The notes beneath the pieces were generated by a model. The model saw only the letters and a list, made by a program, of their open reading frames with translations, did no database searches and had not been told where the DNA came from. Shown in pieces: positions 8,398 to 16,988 of a DNA stretch of 64,000 nt (positions are counted from its first letter, which is position 1; the number at the start of each line of letters is the position of its first letter). This stretch comes from Nocardioides hwasunensis (GTDB taxonomy: Bacteria; Actinomycetota; Actinomycetes; Propionibacteriales; Nocardioidaceae). The DNA lies in the NCBI RefSeq assembly GCF_014779665.1, contig NZ_JACXYY010000010.1:62001-126000 (forward strand). Direction: 5' to 3'. The position numbers and the translations under genes are program-made.

Positions 8398-9461
8398 CGC
8401 GCGCACTGATCCTCTCCGAGCACGATCCCGATGCGTGGGGCGAGCGCTACACGCGCGGCGAGGTGCCTGCGCCGCTGCCGTACGGCGTCAACGCACTGGC
8501 CGACGAGCTCGGCTGGACCCTCACCGGATCGCGGCGCGCCGTCGACCCGCGGTGGAGCCGGCTGCGCGACGTCGTCGAGCACCGCGCGGGCTTCCCCGTC
8601 GAGCAGACCCTCCGTGGCGCCGGTGACGTCCGGCGTAGCGACGTGGTGCTCGCCCTGCTCGAGCGGCAGGGCGCAGCGGCGTCGACCCTGCGGCAGCGCC
8701 GGGTCCCGCCCTACCGCTCGACCCCCCTCGTGGTGTGGTCGTGCTGGCTCGCCGACGACCTCCGCTCGGCGGACCCCGACCACCGGCAGCGGCTCAAGCG
8801 CCGCTTCGACGGCGCCGACCTCATCACTCACCTGTCGCGCCACGAGACCGAGGTCTTCACCGACCTCGGCATCAGCGAGGACCGGCTCTTCCCGGTGACG
8901 TACGGCGTGAGCCACGACTACTACGTCCCTGGCGACGGTCCGCGCGACATCGAGCTGCTGGCCGTCGGACAGGACCGCGGCCGCGACTACCGCACCCTCT
9001 TCGCCGCCGTGCGCGGGACCGATCTCGTCCTGGACGTGGTCTGCAAGCCCGAGAACCTCACCGACCTCGATGTTCCCGACAACGTCCGCCTCCACGGCGT
9101 CGTGCCGCTGACGGAGTACCGCGCACTGCTGCAGCGTGCTCAGGTGGTCGTCGTACCGACCCGCGACCTGGCCTACCCGACGGGATCGAGCGTGGCGCTG
9201 GAGTCGGCATCCTCCGGCGCGTGCGTGGCGGTGACGGGCACGCGGGCGATGCGGGACTACTTCATCGACACGGTCGACTCCCGCCTGGTCGGCGAGGGTG
9301 ACGTGGAGGGGTGGCGAGCGCTGCTCGCGGAGCTGCGCAGCGACGCGGAGCAGCGCGAGCGGCTGGGCGCTGCGGCCCGGAAGAGCGTCGAGGCCCGGTT
9401 CAACGCACGGCACATGTGGACCGAGCTCGCTGGCGTGATGACCGAGCGCGGGATCATCTGA
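8394..9461 (+). CDS. GT4-like glycosyltransferase
   Basis: 355 residues, ATG overlapping the upstream stop (ATGA). The C-terminal half has a GT-B nucleotide-sugar domain: a conserved Gly-containing strand (LLAVGQDRGRDY), the loop VVVPTRDL, and the acidic patch ALESASSGACVAV of family 4. The N-terminal half is less typical and would bind the acceptor. Short spacing to the converging gene at 9464 (2 bp) leaves no terminator room. It should act in the cytoplasm on a lipid-linked or nucleotide acceptor for the surface glycan. Confidence 0.8.
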   Translation: MTRALILSEHDPDAWGERYTRGEVPAPLPYGVNALADELGWTLTGSRRAVDPRWSRLRDVVEHRAGFPVEQTLRGAGDVRRSDVVLALLERQGAAASTLRQRRVPPYRSTPLVVWSCWLADDLRSADPDHRQRLKRRFDGADLITHLSRHETEVFTDLGISEDRLFPVTYGVSHDYYVPGDGPRDIELLAVGQDRGRDYRTLFAAVRGTDLVLDVVCKPENLTDLDVPDNVRLHGVVPLTEYRALLQRAQVVVVPTRDLAYPTGSSVALESASSGACVAVTGTRAMRDYFIDTVDSRLVGEGDVEGWRALLAELRSDAEQRERLGAAARKSVEARFNARHMWTELAGVMTERGII

Positions 9462-9463
9462 CC

Positions 9464-10684
9464 TCAGACCTGCCAGGTGCCGCGGATCGTCTCCTCGAAG
9501 CGCGCCCGGCCGTAGGCCTCCTGGGCCCAGTCCTGCACGCGGTCCGACCGCTCCTGCGCGCGCTGCGTGTCCGCCAGGACCGCGACCAGCGCCGACGCGA
9601 GCGCCATCGGATCATCGGCCAGGCCGGCGTAGAGGTCGTCCCCCTCGATGCCCTCGGCGCCCACGGTGGTCGTCACGACCGGCACGCCGTGGCAGAGCGC
9701 CTCGACCGTCTTGAACTTCACGCCCGCGCCCTGGAGCACCGGCACCAGCGCGGCGGCTGCGGCGTCGTACTCCGCACCGAGGTCGTCGACGAAGCCGGCG
9801 AGCACCACCCCGCTGCCGTCCGGAAGCGCGGCGACGCGCTCGCGCAGCTGGTCGCTCACGCCCCCGCCGACGAAGCGGAGCACGGCGTCGGGCCGCTGCT
9901 CGCGGACGAGCGGCCAGACGTGGTCGATGGCCCAGAGCGCGGCCTTGTTGTTCTCGTCGCGGGCGAGGTAGGACACGACGAGCACGACCGGCTCGGCGGC
10001 GGGTGGGTGCGGCGGCTCGTCACCTGCCGAGAGGGGCGGATGTACGACCGTGTGTGGCGGGTCGCCGAGCAGCTCGGCGTCCTTGTCGCTGAACACCAGC
10101 ACCTCGTCGAGCCGGGCGACCATCGCCTTCTCGTGGCCGCGCGAGCGCTGGGCCACCCCCTGCCAGTAGCGACGCTCTCCGGGGGAGTCCTGCGGCTCGC
10201 GGGAGAACGACTGGCTCATCACGTCGTGGAAGGTGCCGGTGATCCGCGCGGTCGGATTGAGCCGGCGCAGCAGGCGGACCAATCGGATCGACTCGGAGTA
10301 CTGGAGGTCGATGACGTCGGCCTCACGCACCGCTGCCCGGGCCTCCGACGAGCGGAGCAGGCCGACGACGAAGGGGATGAACGGCATCCCGGGGTCGCGG
10401 CGGTGTCGCCAGCGGGTCTCCACGATCGCCGCGAGCCGGTTCTGCGCCTTGCCGACGACACCCAGGCCGGTCTCGTGGCCGAGGAGCAGGAGGCGTCGCG
10501 GCACACCTGGCTTGGTGGCCGACTCGTGGTTGAGCCGGTTGCCGACGGTGAGCATCGTCAGGTCCGTCTCGCGCTCGAGCAGCCGCTGCAGCTCCAGCAG
10601 GTATCGGCCGCCGGCGTGCGGGACGCCCTTGTGACCGACGTACATGCTGATCAGCACCACGCGCGGTCGAGTCACGTTCGGCAT
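9464..10684 (-). CDS. GT4-like glycosyltransferase
   Basis: 406 residues from ATG at 10684. The N-terminal acceptor domain contains a GG loop (HAGGRYLLEL), and the C-terminal part carries the GT-B signature with the E-x7-E region GVKFKTVEALCHGVPVV. A GTG at 10675 is an alternative start with better spacing (GAGG about 9 nt upstream); a longer start at 10714 would run into the divergent PIG-L promoter and is unlikely. Its gene faces the PIG-L gene head to head across about 55 bp. Sugar specificity unknown. Confidence 0.82.
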   Translation of the reverse strand: MPNVTRPRVVLISMYVGHKGVPHAGGRYLLELQRLLERETDLTMLTVGNRLNHESATKPGVPRRLLLLGHETGLGVVGKAQNRLAAIVETRWRHRRDPGMPFIPFVVGLLRSSEARAAVREADVIDLQYSESIRLVRLLRRLNPTARITGTFHDVMSQSFSREPQDSPGERRYWQGVAQRSRGHEKAMVARLDEVLVFSDKDAELLGDPPHTVVHPPLSAGDEPPHPPAAEPVVLVVSYLARDENNKAALWAIDHVWPLVREQRPDAVLRFVGGGVSDQLRERVAALPDGSGVVLAGFVDDLGAEYDAAAAALVPVLQGAGVKFKTVEALCHGVPVVTTTVGAEGIEGDDLYAGLADDPMALASALVAVLADTQRAQERSDRVQDWAQEAYGRARFEETIRGTWQV

Positions 10685-10739
10685 CCTCGCAGACCTGTGT
10701 CCACCTAGACTCACGACCGTCGATGACGAAGGAGCTCAG

Positions 10740-11360
10740 ATGTTGCGGCTGATCCTCGCCCCCCACATGGACGACGAGGCCATGGGGTGCGGCGGCCTGA
10801 TGGCCAAGCATCCCGACGAGTGCGTGGTCGTCGTGATGACCGACAGCGGCGAGGTGCGCGCACAGGAGCACGCCGAGGCGATGAGGATCCTGGGCGTCGC
10901 CGAGTCGCGCCAGCTCGCCTTCCCCGACGGGCAGACGCCCCAGCACATGACCGAGATGGTCGGGGCGATCGACGCGATCATGGCCGAGCTCAAGCCCGAC
11001 GAGCTCTACCTCCCCTACCCCTCGCTCCACCAGGACCACATCGCCGTCTACGAGGCCGGGATGCGGTCGTGCCGCGTCTCGATGTCGCTCGACCACTGGT
11101 TCCCGCCGAGCGTCTACGTCTACGACATCGCGGTCTACGACGTGAACCTCTACCCCACCGATCTCCGCTGGAACGTCTTCGAGGCGCTGACCGAGGAGCA
11201 GATCACCGCCAAGGAGGCCGCCTGCCAGGCCTACCAGTCCGAGATCCCCACCGACGTGCACCCGATCAACAGCGTCCGCCAGATCGCGGGAGCCCTCGGG
11301 CAGGTGCGCCTGGTGCCGTACGCCGAGCAGTACGCCCTCGTCCGGACGGTGCGCCGGTGA
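10740..11360 (+). CDS. PIG-L/LmbE family N-acetylhexosamine deacetylase
   Basis: 206 residues. The N-terminus has the metal-binding PHMDDE motif at residues 8-13 and a second His pair in SLHQDH, as in PIG-L/LmbE deacetylases (MshB-like) that remove an acetyl group from an N-acetylated sugar using Zn. A strong ribosome site (AAGGAG) lies 7 nt before the ATG. The next gene overlaps by GTGA and encodes a WbqC-like protein, a pair often seen in glycan clusters. The likely role is deacetylation of an amino sugar, with the partner taking part in re-modification; the substrate is an inference. Confidence 0.87.
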   Translation: MLRLILAPHMDDEAMGCGGLMAKHPDECVVVVMTDSGEVRAQEHAEAMRILGVAESRQLAFPDGQTPQHMTEMVGAIDAIMAELKPDELYLPYPSLHQDHIAVYEAGMRSCRVSMSLDHWFPPSVYVYDIAVYDVNLYPTDLRWNVFEALTEEQITAKEAACQAYQSEIPTDVHPINSVRQIAGALGQVRLVPYAEQYALVRTVRR

Positions 11361-12004
11361 AGGTCGCGATCCACCAGCCGGACCTCCTGCCGTGGCCGGG
11401 CTTCTGGTTCAAGATGCTCAACAGCGACCGCTTCGTCCTCGCGGTCCACGACCAGCTGCAGAAGCACTGGGTGCAGCGCCGCGTGATGATGCGCGAGTCG
11501 TGGGTGACGCTGCCGCTGGAGACGAAGCCGCACCTCATCCCGATCAACGAGACGATCGTGAAGCCGGGGTGGCAGGACCACCTCGAGAGCTCCATCACCG
11601 GCCGCTACCGCGGCTCGCGTCACTGGACGGACCGCAGCGGCGACGTGCTGGAGATGATCCACGCCGTTGAGTCCCACAACCTCGCCGACATCAACCACCA
11701 GCTGATCATCGCCGTGCGCGACTACCTCGGAATCACGACCGAGGTAGTCGTCACCGAGCCGCCGCGGGAGAAGGCTGCCGACCGCGTGCTCGAACAGCTC
11801 CAGATGGTCGGCGCGACGTCGTACCTCTCCGGGACCGGGGCGCGGGACTATCTCGGCGACGAGGCGCAGCTGAGGTTCCGCGAGCTCGGGATCGGTCTGG
11901 AGTTCTCCGACCACCAGAAGACGACCGGGGACTCGATCGTCACCGTGCTGATGGACTACGACGACCCGATGGAGATCGTGTCGAAGGCGGCCGCGCCGCG
12001 CTGA
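11357..12004 (+). CDS. WbqC-like family protein
   Basis: 215 residues, GTG start overlapping the upstream TGA. The start VAIHQPDLLPWPGFW is the diagnostic N-terminus of the WbqC family (His-Gln-Pro and the aromatic segment), and the middle contains the conserved Lys/Arg-rich and TSYLSGTGARDYL regions. WbqC proteins accompany surface-polysaccharide amino-sugar modification; some are proposed to transfer acyl or aminoacyl groups. The gene runs into the convergent GT87 gene and overlaps it by 65 bp. Confidence 0.85.
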   Translation: MKVAIHQPDLLPWPGFWFKMLNSDRFVLAVHDQLQKHWVQRRVMMRESWVTLPLETKPHLIPINETIVKPGWQDHLESSITGRYRGSRHWTDRSGDVLEMIHAVESHNLADINHQLIIAVRDYLGITTEVVVTEPPREKAADRVLEQLQMVGATSYLSGTGARDYLGDEAQLRFRELGIGLEFSDHQKTTGDSIVTVLMDYDDPMEIVSKAAAPR

Positions 12005-13181
12005 CCTCAGCCCCGTCCTCCTCACTGCCGTCCTGACGGACCGCAGGACCCGCAGCCAGCCCCAGGACGCACACGCCGACGAACATCGCGAAGTCGACGT
12101 GGTTGAAGAACCACCCGAGGTCGTGCGCGTCCCACCACCGCGTGAGCGGGACGTGGACGTAGGCGAAGACGACGATCCCCGCGCCGGCGAGGCGGGGCAT
12201 CCACCGCTCGCGGAGGATCAGCACGATTCCTGCCAGCGGCAGCCAGATCTGGTGGTGCGGCCAGGCGACGGGTGTCGCGACGACGGCGGCACAGCCGAGC
12301 AGGACCGCAGACGCGAAGTGGTCGCCGGCCCGGCGAGATCGCTGCGCGTTCCAGAAGGCGAGCAGGACCAGAGCCCCGCCGAGCAGCAACCACAGCACCG
12401 TCTTGGCGGACCCGTCGACACCGATGCGGGTCAGGGCGCCCATCACGCTGTTGTTGAAGCGCAGGTCGGCGTCGCCGACACGCTCGGTCTCGAAGATCGC
12501 ATCCGTCCAGAAGCGTCGCGAGTCACCCGGCATGACGACCCACGCCAGGAGAACGCATCCGGCGAACACGCCCACCGACATCGCCAGTGCACGCCACTGA
12601 CGGGTGGCGGCGTACCAGCCCCAGACCACCAACGGCGTCAGCTTGATGGCCGCGGCGAGGCCCACCAATGCGCCTCGGAACCTCTCGGGGGCGAACCGCC
12701 CCACGTCGAGGATGATCAGGAGAGCGAGAACGAGGTTGACCTGACCGGTGATCAGGTCGCTCTGCACCTGGACCGATCCGAGGAAGGCCCCGATCGCCAG
12801 GCCGACCACGACCAGCCGTCCCGCCACCGACGTCGGCCACGATCGCGACACGACCGCGAGACCGACGACGGCGACCGCGACCAGCACGCAGACCGTGAGC
12901 CAGACCCGGCCAGTCGTGATCGGGTCGAGCCATGTCAGCGGGCGAAGCACGATCGCGGAGAACGGCGGGTAGGTGAACCCGTAGCGGCCACCGTCGAGCG
13001 GGAAGTCGTAGAGAGCACCGCCCGACCTCAGGTGGTTGATGGCACCGATGTAGATGCCGATGTCGCCCTCGACACCGAGGTCGCGCGACGCACCGAGCCG
13101 CCAGTCGCTGACGACGTGCCTCAACGCGACAAGCACAGCCAGGGCGAGCAGTCCCGCACGCACGAGGTTGGATCGGGTCAC
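11940..13181 (-). CDS. GT87-type polyprenol-phosphate mannosyltransferase-like protein
   Basis: 413 residues, GTG start overlapping the upstream stop. Ten or more membrane helices; the first outward loop has acidic residues (GDIGIYIGAINHL) expected to bind metal/phosphate, and the middle contains GRYGFTYPPF, a pattern of DUF2029/GT87 polyprenyl-phosphomannose-dependent mannosyltransferases of Actinobacteria. Such enzymes add sugars on the outer side of the membrane. The last 25-30 residues are Ser/Arg-rich and derive from sequence antisense to the WbqC gene end, so the natural stop may have shifted. Confidence 0.83.
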   Translation of the reverse strand: MTRSNLVRAGLLALAVLVALRHVVSDWRLGASRDLGVEGDIGIYIGAINHLRSGGALYDFPLDGGRYGFTYPPFSAIVLRPLTWLDPITTGRVWLTVCVLVAVAVVGLAVVSRSWPTSVAGRLVVVGLAIGAFLGSVQVQSDLITGQVNLVLALLIILDVGRFAPERFRGALVGLAAAIKLTPLVVWGWYAATRQWRALAMSVGVFAGCVLLAWVVMPGDSRRFWTDAIFETERVGDADLRFNNSVMGALTRIGVDGSAKTVLWLLLGGALVLLAFWNAQRSRRAGDHFASAVLLGCAAVVATPVAWPHHQIWLPLAGIVLILRERWMPRLAGAGIVVFAYVHVPLTRWWDAHDLGWFFNHVDFAMFVGVCVLGLAAGPAVRQDGSEEDGAEVSAARPPSTRSPSGRRSPSAR

Positions 13182-14050
13182 GAGTGCTCCCTCGGGGGAA
13201 GGGCCCACCCGCTGGGGATGTCCTCGACGATGCTCCAGCGCGGGTCGAGCTGCCAGGCGGCCCCACCGAGGGCGGAGCGGATGTGGAACCACGGAGCGAG
13301 GACCTGCTCGGGCGTCCCGAAGCGCCAGGCGCTGGCGTATCCACCCCAGTAGGAGAACGTCGAGTTGGCAAGCACCAGCCGCGGAGCGTTGGCCAGCAGG
13401 CCGAGGTGTACCTCCGGGGGCTGCCCGGTGTCCTCGAAGTCCAGCACGTCGCAGTGCTCGCCGAGCCAGCCGAGGTGGTCGCGGCACCAGCCGATCCCGT
13501 CGGAGACGACCAGGATGCGGCGGATCGGTCCGCCCACCTCGACGCTGCGGGCGAGGGCCACCCGGAGGTAGTCGTCGACGTCGAAGCCGTAGTTGCGCCA
13601 GTTGGACTCGTTGGTGACGTAGTCACCACGACGGACGTTGACCACCACGTCGCGCTCGGTGACCCGCAGGTCGGCCGGCACCCGCTCGGGATCGAGGATG
13701 CCGCTCGGCTCGAGGAACCCCTCGAGGAAGCGGGCGAGGTCGGAATCGTCGAAGTGCGGCCCGAACTCGTTGTGCAGGCCCTTCTCCCGCCGGTCCGTGA
13801 GGCGTACGGCGTCAGGCTCGACGAGCAGGTCACGAGCCGATGCGCCGAAGATCGGTAGCCACCGGTCCATCGGCGGCGTGCGCAGGCACACCATGTCGAC
13901 GCCCCGGCTGCGCTGGTCGAACGCGTGCATCCAGTCGTAGAGGAAGTTGCCGAGGTGTGCCGTCGGCTGCGTCCACAGGACGGTACGTGGCCCGCGCCGG
14001 ACCCACCGGTCCTGGAAGCCGTCCAGGGCCCTCCGTGCTCTCCAGTGCAC
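13178..14050 (-). CDS. GT11 alpha-1,2-fucosyltransferase-like
   Basis: 290 residues, the usual GT11 length. The GDP-fucose-binding motif VVVNVRRGDY (the family's HxRRxD, here with Asn for His) lies near residue 145, followed by ILVVSDGIGWCR (family SDDxxWC) and LANSTFSYWGGYAS (family NSTFSWWAAY). GTG at 14050 is the start; the FkbM gene ends 3 nt before. It overlaps the GT87 gene by 4 bp, so it is in one operon with it. It should transfer fucose or a related 6-deoxyhexose from a GDP-sugar onto a galactose-type acceptor. Confidence 0.86.
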   Translation of the reverse strand: MHWRARRALDGFQDRWVRRGPRTVLWTQPTAHLGNFLYDWMHAFDQRSRGVDMVCLRTPPMDRWLPIFGASARDLLVEPDAVRLTDRREKGLHNEFGPHFDDSDLARFLEGFLEPSGILDPERVPADLRVTERDVVVNVRRGDYVTNESNWRNYGFDVDDYLRVALARSVEVGGPIRRILVVSDGIGWCRDHLGWLGEHCDVLDFEDTGQPPEVHLGLLANAPRLVLANSTFSYWGGYASAWRFGTPEQVLAPWFHIRSALGGAAWQLDPRWSIVEDIPSGWALPPREHS

Positions 14051-14052
14051 GG

Positions 14053-14895
14053 CTAGCGCCAGGCGTAGACGTACAGCTGTTGCACGAAGTCGCCTTCTCC
14101 GCGCATCTCGGCCGCGAAGCCGTGGGCGTCCAACCAGGCGAGCACCTCGTCCTTCGAGCGGCCCCAGTCGGTGCCGAGGAAGTCGTGGCAGGAGATGGTG
14201 AAGTTCTGGATGTGCGGCGCCATTCGCTCCATGCCTCGCAGGGCGTCCTTCTCGGCGCCCTCGATGTTCATCTTCACCCAGTGCACCTCGTCGATCCCGA
14301 GCCGCTCGCACAGGTCGTCGAAGGTCTCGGCCTCGACGTCGACCGAGCCGTCCGCCTCGAAGATGTTCCCTGCCACCCACTGCTGGGGGTCGTCGCTGAT
14401 CGAGACGGTCCCCGGCTCGGAGGCGAGCGCGACGTTGAGAGGCGTCACCTGCAGCCAGGCGTTGCGGGAGACGAGGTCCTGAAGTCGACGAAAGGGGCTC
14501 GGCGCGGCCTCGATCGACACCACCCGGCCAGAGCTTCCGACCATGCTTGCGAGGTAGAAGGTCTCGCCGCCGTCACCTGCGCCGACATCGAAGACGACGT
14601 CTCCCTGTCGTGGACGGTAGCGGCGGAAGAGAAGGTCGTCCATGCCGTAGTAGAAGCCTCGGGTCGCCCAGCCCTGCGCGTCCTTCCAGCGGCCCTCGTC
14701 CGCGACCCTGCCCTCCGGCCAGTGGTAGTGCCAGCGATCCTCGGACGGCACCCAACGGGTCGACACCAGCTGGCGGCTGCGAGCCGAGTCGACGGCTGTC
14801 TTCGCGGCTCCGTACGCGAGACGGACCCCGTGCCGAGCGAGGCCCGTCGCGCGGGCGGCGGCACCGGTGGGCTTCGGGGAAGGCGTGGAATCCAT
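14053..14895 (-). CDS. FkbM family methyltransferase
   Basis: 280 residues. A class I SAM fold: motif I VVFDVGAGDGGET, motif II VSIEAAP, and the FkbM signature HWVKMNIEGAEKDALRG. FkbM enzymes O-methylate sugars and polyketides. The start at 14895 fits the TAACGT box 7 nt upstream; an in-frame ATG at 14919 would overlap the preceding gene. Placed between two GT11-like genes on the same strand, so it probably caps or methylates a sugar they add. Confidence 0.85.
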   Translation of the reverse strand: MDSTPSPKPTGAAARATGLARHGVRLAYGAAKTAVDSARSRQLVSTRWVPSEDRWHYHWPEGRVADEGRWKDAQGWATRGFYYGMDDLLFRRYRPRQGDVVFDVGAGDGGETFYLASMVGSSGRVVSIEAAPSPFRRLQDLVSRNAWLQVTPLNVALASEPGTVSISDDPQQWVAGNIFEADGSVDVEAETFDDLCERLGIDEVHWVKMNIEGAEKDALRGMERMAPHIQNFTISCHDFLGTDWGRSKDEVLAWLDAHGFAAEMRGEGDFVQQLYVYAWR

Positions 14896-14902
14896 TGCCC
14901 GT

Positions 14903-14908
14903 ACGTTA
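14903..14908 (-). promoter_or_regulatory. Leaderless -10 box overlapping a stop codon (TAACGT)
   Basis: The TAA stop of the upstream GT11-like gene forms the first half of TAACGT, which ends 7 nt before the FkbM ATG: an internal promoter for FkbM is plausible. Confidence 0.45.
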
Positions 14909-15841
14909 TCTGCTCGCATCCTGCGCCGGGTCGTGATCGAGACCTTCGACAACCCAGTCCGGCTGCCATCCGCCAGGTAGGTCGTCGACGAAGCTCCAGT
15001 CCTGGTCGTACTCCTCGCATCGCCCGGGGCCGTAGCGACGCTGAAAGAACGCCGGCACCCACACGGTCCGCGGCGGCGCATCGAGGAGGACCCGTGACAT
15101 CGCTGCCGCCCACAACGAGAAGGTCCCGTTGGCGATCACGAGGCGGCGTGAGGAAGACACGTCGCGGAGGTGGTCGATCGGCTTGCTCGACGGGTGCGGC
15201 TCGGTCACCTCGGCGGCGTACGACGACAGGAACCCGAGGTGGGTCCGGCACCACTCGATGTCGTCGGAGACGACGTGGATACGGCGGACGGGACCGTCCT
15301 GCTCGATCGCGCGAGGAACTGCTAGACGAACATAGGCGGCAACGTCGAAGGCGTACTCGGACCGGAACCACGGATTGCTGTAGAAGTCGCCGCGCCGGAG
15401 GTTGAGCGTGAGCACCCCGTCATCGGCGAGCTCTCCACCGTCGGCCCCGACCAGTGCCGGGCTCGACAGGATCCAGTCGCGGACGAACGCCGCACGGGAC
15501 TCGTCGGTGTAGCCGCGGACGTCTCCCGAGTGCTCCTCCTTGTAGGCGTAGAAGTGGTCGCGCGTGTCCCAGAAGCCCACGTCCGACCTCTCAACGAGGT
15601 AGGGGCGAACGGCCGGGAAGAACGGAAGCCAGTAGCGGCTCCGCTCCACGATCAGCACACGATGGGGAACCGCCTCGTCTCGACGTGCGTGAGCCCAAGC
15701 CCAGAGGTAGAGCTGGTTCCCGAAGCCCATGAACTCGGGCGTCCAGTTGACGACCTGCGATCCGAGCCGGTTGCGAAGACCGGTGATGGCCGGACTCACT
15801 GCTCCCGCGGCCAACGAGCGCGCGCGTGACACAGCGCTCAT
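14906..15841 (-). CDS. GT11 alpha-1,2-fucosyltransferase-like (second copy)
   Basis: 311 residues. Motifs parallel those of the other GT11 gene: LTLNLRRGDFY, HVVSDDIEWCR (a closer match to family SDDxxWC than the first copy), IANGTFSLWAAAMS, and an N-terminal GFGNQLYLWAWA segment typical of the family. ATG at 15841 overlaps the stop of the upstream glycosyltransferase (ATGA). The two GT11 genes are diverged enough to have separate acceptors. Together with the FkbM gene between them they probably build a methylated deoxyhexose branch (inference). Confidence 0.85.
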   Translation of the reverse strand: MSAVSRARSLAAGAVSPAITGLRNRLGSQVVNWTPEFMGFGNQLYLWAWAHARRDEAVPHRVLIVERSRYWLPFFPAVRPYLVERSDVGFWDTRDHFYAYKEEHSGDVRGYTDESRAAFVRDWILSSPALVGADGGELADDGVLTLNLRRGDFYSNPWFRSEYAFDVAAYVRLAVPRAIEQDGPVRRIHVVSDDIEWCRTHLGFLSSYAAEVTEPHPSSKPIDHLRDVSSSRRLVIANGTFSLWAAAMSRVLLDAPPRTVWVPAFFQRRYGPGRCEEYDQDWSFVDDLPGGWQPDWVVEGLDHDPAQDASR

Positions 15842-16923
15842 CCGCGGAGGCCCTCGATCCGGTCCAGCACCCGGCGACCCGCGCCTCGTACGGCGCTCCT
15901 CGCCCTGTTGTAGGGATCGTTCGCTGGAGCGTGCGACTGGTAGTGCTTGAGCGTCACGGCTCCCGGGAGCAACGACGGCGAACCCGGCGCAGTGATGGTG
16001 GCGAAGGCGGAGCCGAGCCGCTCGCGGACGAGCTCGCCGCTGTGACGCGAGCGGACCCAGTCGTGGCCGCGGCGCGCTCGGTCGTCGATGACCACCCGGT
16101 CGTTCTCGAACCAGTCCATCGCCTCGAGGGTGCGGTCGCACATGTCGACCACGTCGGAGTCGGCGATGACCGACGAGTGCTCGGCGAGCATGTACTCCTT
16201 GGCCCCGTCGCCGGTGAATCCGACCACGTAACAACCTGAGGCCATCGCCTCGGCTCCCGGCAGGCCGACGCCCTCGCGCTCGGCTCCGAACAGGAAGATC
16301 GCAGCCCGCCCCAGCTCCTCGGCGACTTGGTGCTGCGTCATGCCGTCGATGAGCACGATCTGCCAGTCACCTAGCCGCCCGGAGCGTCGTACGAGCTGGA
16401 CCGCACCCAACAGGTCCTCGCGCCGGCGACGCGGCATCAGTGCGATGCGCTTCTCCTTCACGCCGGGCTGGAACCAGTCCTCGATCTGAACGGGCACGTT
16501 GTGCAACGGAAAGCCGTCACGGCAGGCGCGGTCGAGGAAGGTGTGGATCGCATCGGAGATCGTGATGGCCGCTGTGGCCTGCGGCCAGCCCGGGTACGCG
16601 CCCGGCTCGTCGGTGAGGAAGTCGGAGTTGGCGAAGACGAAGTCCATCCCCTGGCAGAGCATCACGACCGGCTGGCCATCCGACAGGAAGCTCCACTTGG
16701 AGCCGCCCGTCTCAGGCATGACCAGGACGTCGCCTGCAGCGAAGTCGAGCTCGACCCCGGTGTCCACGGGCGCCGTGGAGCCCCACGACTTGTAGGCGAA
16801 GCCTGGGGTGCCGTGCCAGACGCGGGCGTCGTAGCCGAGCGCGCAGAGGTGCTCCACGTAGCGGTAGATCACCTTGATGCCGCCGCTGGGGCTCGGGAGA
16901 TCGGGTGCCATGAACCTGATCAT
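15838..16923 (-). CDS. GT4-like glycosyltransferase
   Basis: 361 residues from ATG at 16923, with TTG at 16935 as an alternative (GAAGG just upstream). The protein has the N-terminal LPSPSGGIKVIYRYVEHL (GG loop), and the C-terminal donor site GAEREGVGLPGAEAMASGCYVVGF with the EGxGLPxxEAMA pattern of family 4. The start faces the divergent gene at 16989 across 65 bp, which must hold both promoters. Sugar specificity is not readable. Confidence 0.83.
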   Translation of the reverse strand: MIRFMAPDLPSPSGGIKVIYRYVEHLCALGYDARVWHGTPGFAYKSWGSTAPVDTGVELDFAAGDVLVMPETGGSKWSFLSDGQPVVMLCQGMDFVFANSDFLTDEPGAYPGWPQATAAITISDAIHTFLDRACRDGFPLHNVPVQIEDWFQPGVKEKRIALMPRRRREDLLGAVQLVRRSGRLGDWQIVLIDGMTQHQVAEELGRAAIFLFGAEREGVGLPGAEAMASGCYVVGFTGDGAKEYMLAEHSSVIADSDVVDMCDRTLEAMDWFENDRVVIDDRARRGHDWVRSRHSGELVRERLGSAFATITAPGSPSLLPGAVTLKHYQSHAPANDPYNRARSAVRGAGRRVLDRIEGLRG

Positions 16924-16988
16924 GTGGGCATTCAACCAGCCTTCGGCGTAGATAGGGTGGCGCCGCCAAGCCGACACAAGGAGACCTG

